From Polytrichum commune (lineage: Eukaryota > Streptophyta > Polytrichopsida > Polytrichales > Polytrichaceae): a DNA stretch of 64,000 bases. How positions within the stretch are numbered: the stretch's first letter is position 1; every line of letters starts with the position of its first letter. Positions 61,482 to 64,000 of this stretch are shown one piece after another. The notes beneath the pieces were generated by a model. The model was not told the DNA's origin. It ran no database searches and worked only from the letters and a program-made list of their open reading frames with translations. The position numbers were made by a program, and so were the translations under genes. Location of the stretch: positions 40,764,440 through 40,828,439 of the forward strand of contig OX485807.1 of assembly GCA_950295325.1 (NCBI GenBank), given 5' to 3'.

Positions 61482-63774
61482 TCAAGTACGCCGTGTCGAA
61501 CCAAAATCGCTCCCTCCTGTCCATTTCCCATACTTGTCTTTCATCTTCTGTGCAAGTCTGGTAGCTTTCGATTCCTCTTTCCTTGCTGCTCGCCGCTCCG
61601 CCTCAGCTTGCGTGCGTCCAAGATCAGCTTTGGTTCGACTTGTCATCTCAATGTCTTCATAATAATCCACAAGATCACAACAATTGACGCATACACCAAG
61701 AATAGCTATGACCACCTGCATACATAAAAGGAGATCAAGCTTAGCTGATTAGATTCAGCTCCCATTTTGCACCATCAAAGGTTGATATGTCTTAAATGGG
61801 TACTTCTTTTGACTAGCCCCTTCTCTTAGGATATGAAACATGTGATGAGTATGAGATGGTTAGCAAATCCAAATTGAGACCATAGCCACTTTCCTCATAA
61901 TTTTCAGAGCTCGTATGGATATCTTATTCATTTTCAAAGTGAAGATTCACGTGCTCTTTAAATGGTCATACAGGTCCCCCCATTGTGTTGATTGACTATC
62001 GAGCTTAGAACGGTTATCATATTTTTAGCACGTAGTCCAATCTCTTTTATACAGATGTCTTTTTGGTATCCGTTCTTGGAGCCACACATAAGCACATAAA
62101 GAATGAGCACCTGAATTGATTAAGATATGTGTCTGATTAAGATAAGTAACCGAATTAGGCACATCTACCCTAATTACAGAGCCTTTAAATAATTCAGAAC
62201 CATGTCTGGTTATTTTTCATTGGATCACATGATGCGACTTTCATGATGAGCTATCACAAAACTTTTCCAGATGATCTTTTTGTACATTGGATGAGCGAGT
62301 TGCAACCACTCCCCAACCACTTTACATCTAAATGGGAACTGCAGAGTTGCTTTTCTGGCAGTCTGAGTTGCACTGAGATGTACATTCTTTGATGACTTAA
62401 AACAGGTAATTAAGAAACGTTAAACCAGCCAAGGACAATACCCCAATTCAACCAGGTGTGCACATCAAATGGTTTGGTGTGTATATAAAATGATGGTTGA
62501 TGTAGACTGAAAACAGTACCTAATGGGAAATATTATACTTCTCATTTTCACGAAATGCATAGGATATCAGATCTGTCAAAGTATCAGTCACTATTCCTAA
62601 TCACACACCTATATTTGATTGATCTATGGTGGTCTATGGCGGCCTGTAGTTAAGAACGGACAGTGAAAAGGCTTCGTGTGTTACAATGAGATTGAACTAT
62701 GTGCTCAGAATATAGACACCATTCTAGGATCAATAGTTAACATCACAACTGGGAGGGCCTGTGTTCACTAAAAGATAAAGGGATTGTTCACTTTGACCTC
62801 TGATAACTTCTGCAGTGACTTGAATTCTGAAACTTGAACAAAAATCTTTGTAATTCACAATTGCTAATGAGATGAGACAATTCCTAATCTGATCCAACGT
62901 CCCAAATGGTCTGTGGAGTTACAAGTGCCCACCATAGGGCCACATACGGTATGCATTCCGAATTCGGTTACAGACCTTAATCAGACACCTATATGTTTGA
63001 GTGGTGAGTGGTTACGTTCAGATCTAACAACAAACACCAGAAAGAATGTGTTTAAAAGAGTGCTCGAATTTGCTGAACATACCAGGTGCAAATAGTCGAC
63101 ATAATTGGGGGGGACCTATGTGGCCTTTTTATGGCTCATTGTCAGTAAACTTAGATAAATCACAACAATTCGAGCTCCAAAACTTCTGGAACTCATCCTG
63201 ACTTCTTTAGATACATTTGCGGACACACAGAAATTACAACCTCACGAATCCGAATTGTACAAGGTAGGAAACAACAGAAAGTAACCAATGAGGCCCATCT
63301 ACCTTACCTTTAGTTTCACCAAAAGACTGCAAACCGGAAAGAAGTGATTAAATAAGAGAGGAAAAAGATTCTCACATTGATGCAGAATGTGATGAAGAAG
63401 ATTGCTGCCTCGAGTTTGATGATCCTGCGGGCACTTGGTTCACTGTTCTTGTACCTCATCCCTTGCAAAACTTGCGTAGGTTTAAAAAAAATCACAAGAG
63501 CCGCAGCTATAAGCCCAATGAGAGCAAACATCAAAAGCACCAAATGCCATGTGAAGCACCCTCGAAGATTGTTTGTTGACACCCCTAACACGCCCGCTGC
63601 GACCGCAAATCCTCCAACGATCACAAAAAGCCACCCTATCCTGCTGGGTTGGTGCTCCAGGGAAAATATGATGACAATTGCAGCAATTCCACCGATCACC
63701 GCAGCAAGGTTCAACACAAAAAGTAGGCCAGTTGAGATAAATGCCAAGTGCCCCTTGAATGATCGTCCTGCCAT
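61482..63774 (-). CDS. Four-transmembrane protein with charged C-terminal tail, function unknown
   Basis: Two minus-strand exons, 63774-63376 and 61715-61482, joined in phase (AAT/GTGAGA donor, TGCAG acceptor). The product is 210 residues. It begins MAGRSFKGHL without a cleavable signal. Predicted membrane helices lie at about 10-37, 46-66, 75-97 and 121-146; the fourth is split by the intron (AIFFITFCIN then VVIAILGVCVNCCDL). A hydrophilic tail of about 60 residues follows, dense in Lys, Arg and Glu (AEAERRAARKEESKATRLAQ), likely helical and cytosolic. The four-helix topology is tetraspanin-like, but I see no clear large extracellular loop with CCG, so it is not called a tetraspanin. The 1.66-kb intron holds several copies of repeat family C. 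Start chosen as the first ATG of the open exon. Confidence 0.8.
61790..62120 (-). repeat. Dispersed repeat family C in the intron, inverted copy
   Basis: Contains 'ccttctcttaggatatgaaacatg', 'tcatggatatcttattcatt'-like text and 'ctttttggtatccgttcttg'. It lies inside the intron of the four-transmembrane gene. Confidence 0.6.
62605..63305 (+). repeat. Two direct family C copies in the intron
   Basis: Starts at about 62607 ('cacctatatttgattgatc') and 62985 ('cacctatatgtttgagtggtgagtggtta'). Both carry the 'gtgctcagaat ... accattctaggatcaat'-type centre or remnants. The second ends near 'aaccaatgaggcccatctacctta'. Confidence 0.6.
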
Positions 63775-64000
63775 TGTGATTGTACTTGCATACGTCTGTA
63801 TGAATCACCTGCCATGCATGACACATAACATTCTTGATTTAGGTCCCATTTAGGTTCCAATGCAAAATGGAAAATTCTCAGGTAATCCAGATAACCTAAA
63901 AATGATTCCATTGGGTGACAGACCTCTTCGAGTGAATATTGGTAGGGGAACAGGACTTTATTTCCAAAGGTATGCAACCATGAGGGCTAATGAGAGCTAT
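63775..64000 (-). promoter_or_regulatory. Upstream region of the four-transmembrane gene
   Basis: Sequence immediately upstream of the ATG at 63774. It may be leader and promoter, and is cut by the window edge. No motif can be assigned. Confidence 0.3.

Overview
This is a nuclear window from a plant. The genes carry GT-AG introns, the splicing factor has plant U2AF65 architecture, there is a SWEET sugar transporter, and long AT-rich gene-poor stretches are full of transposon debris. The species cannot be fixed from sequence alone. A DNMT3-type methyltransferase in a resident retroelement and the general repeat style fit a non-flowering streptophyte (bryophyte, lycophyte or fern grade), but that is inference.

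Layout. (1) 1-5969, minus: 5' part of a U2AF large-subunit gene that runs off the left edge. It has RS-domain exons, a linker, and the start of RRM1, including a duplicated 24-nt micro-exon. (2) 6842-16767, minus: a 9.9-kb Ty3/gypsy-type element inserted in an older dispersed repeat. One reading frame of about 2,400 codons runs gag, protease, a DNMT3-like cytosine-5 methyltransferase, reverse transcriptase, RNase H, integrase and a PHD-like finger. It is broken by twelve nonsense codons but no frameshift. Its ends are not a normal LTR pair: the order A1-body-B1-A2-B2 resembles split direct repeats. (3) 17-29 kb: non-autonomous DNA elements with inverted repeats and target duplications, and a dead PIF/Harbinger transposase. 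(4) 29438-31271, minus: a complete six-exon SWEET gene. (5) 32-55 kb: mostly repeats (hAT-type, CACTA-type and foldback elements, and a family of about 500 bp with 5-bp target duplications), plus two unrecognised coding remnants. (6) 55785-57622, minus: a two-exon gene for a small single-pass membrane protein, possibly plastid-targeted. (7) 61482-63774, minus: a two-exon gene for a four-transmembrane protein with a charged tail.

The four host genes are unrelated in function (pre-mRNA splicing, sugar transport, two membrane proteins of unknown role); nothing suggests co-regulation. The main discovery candidate is the methyltransferase- and PHD-bearing retroelement. Its sense-strand damage (TAG/TGA/TAA codons, Cys-to-Tyr changes in the PHD finger, a D-L-G protease site) is what C-to-T deamination would give, as if it had itself been methylated and mutated.
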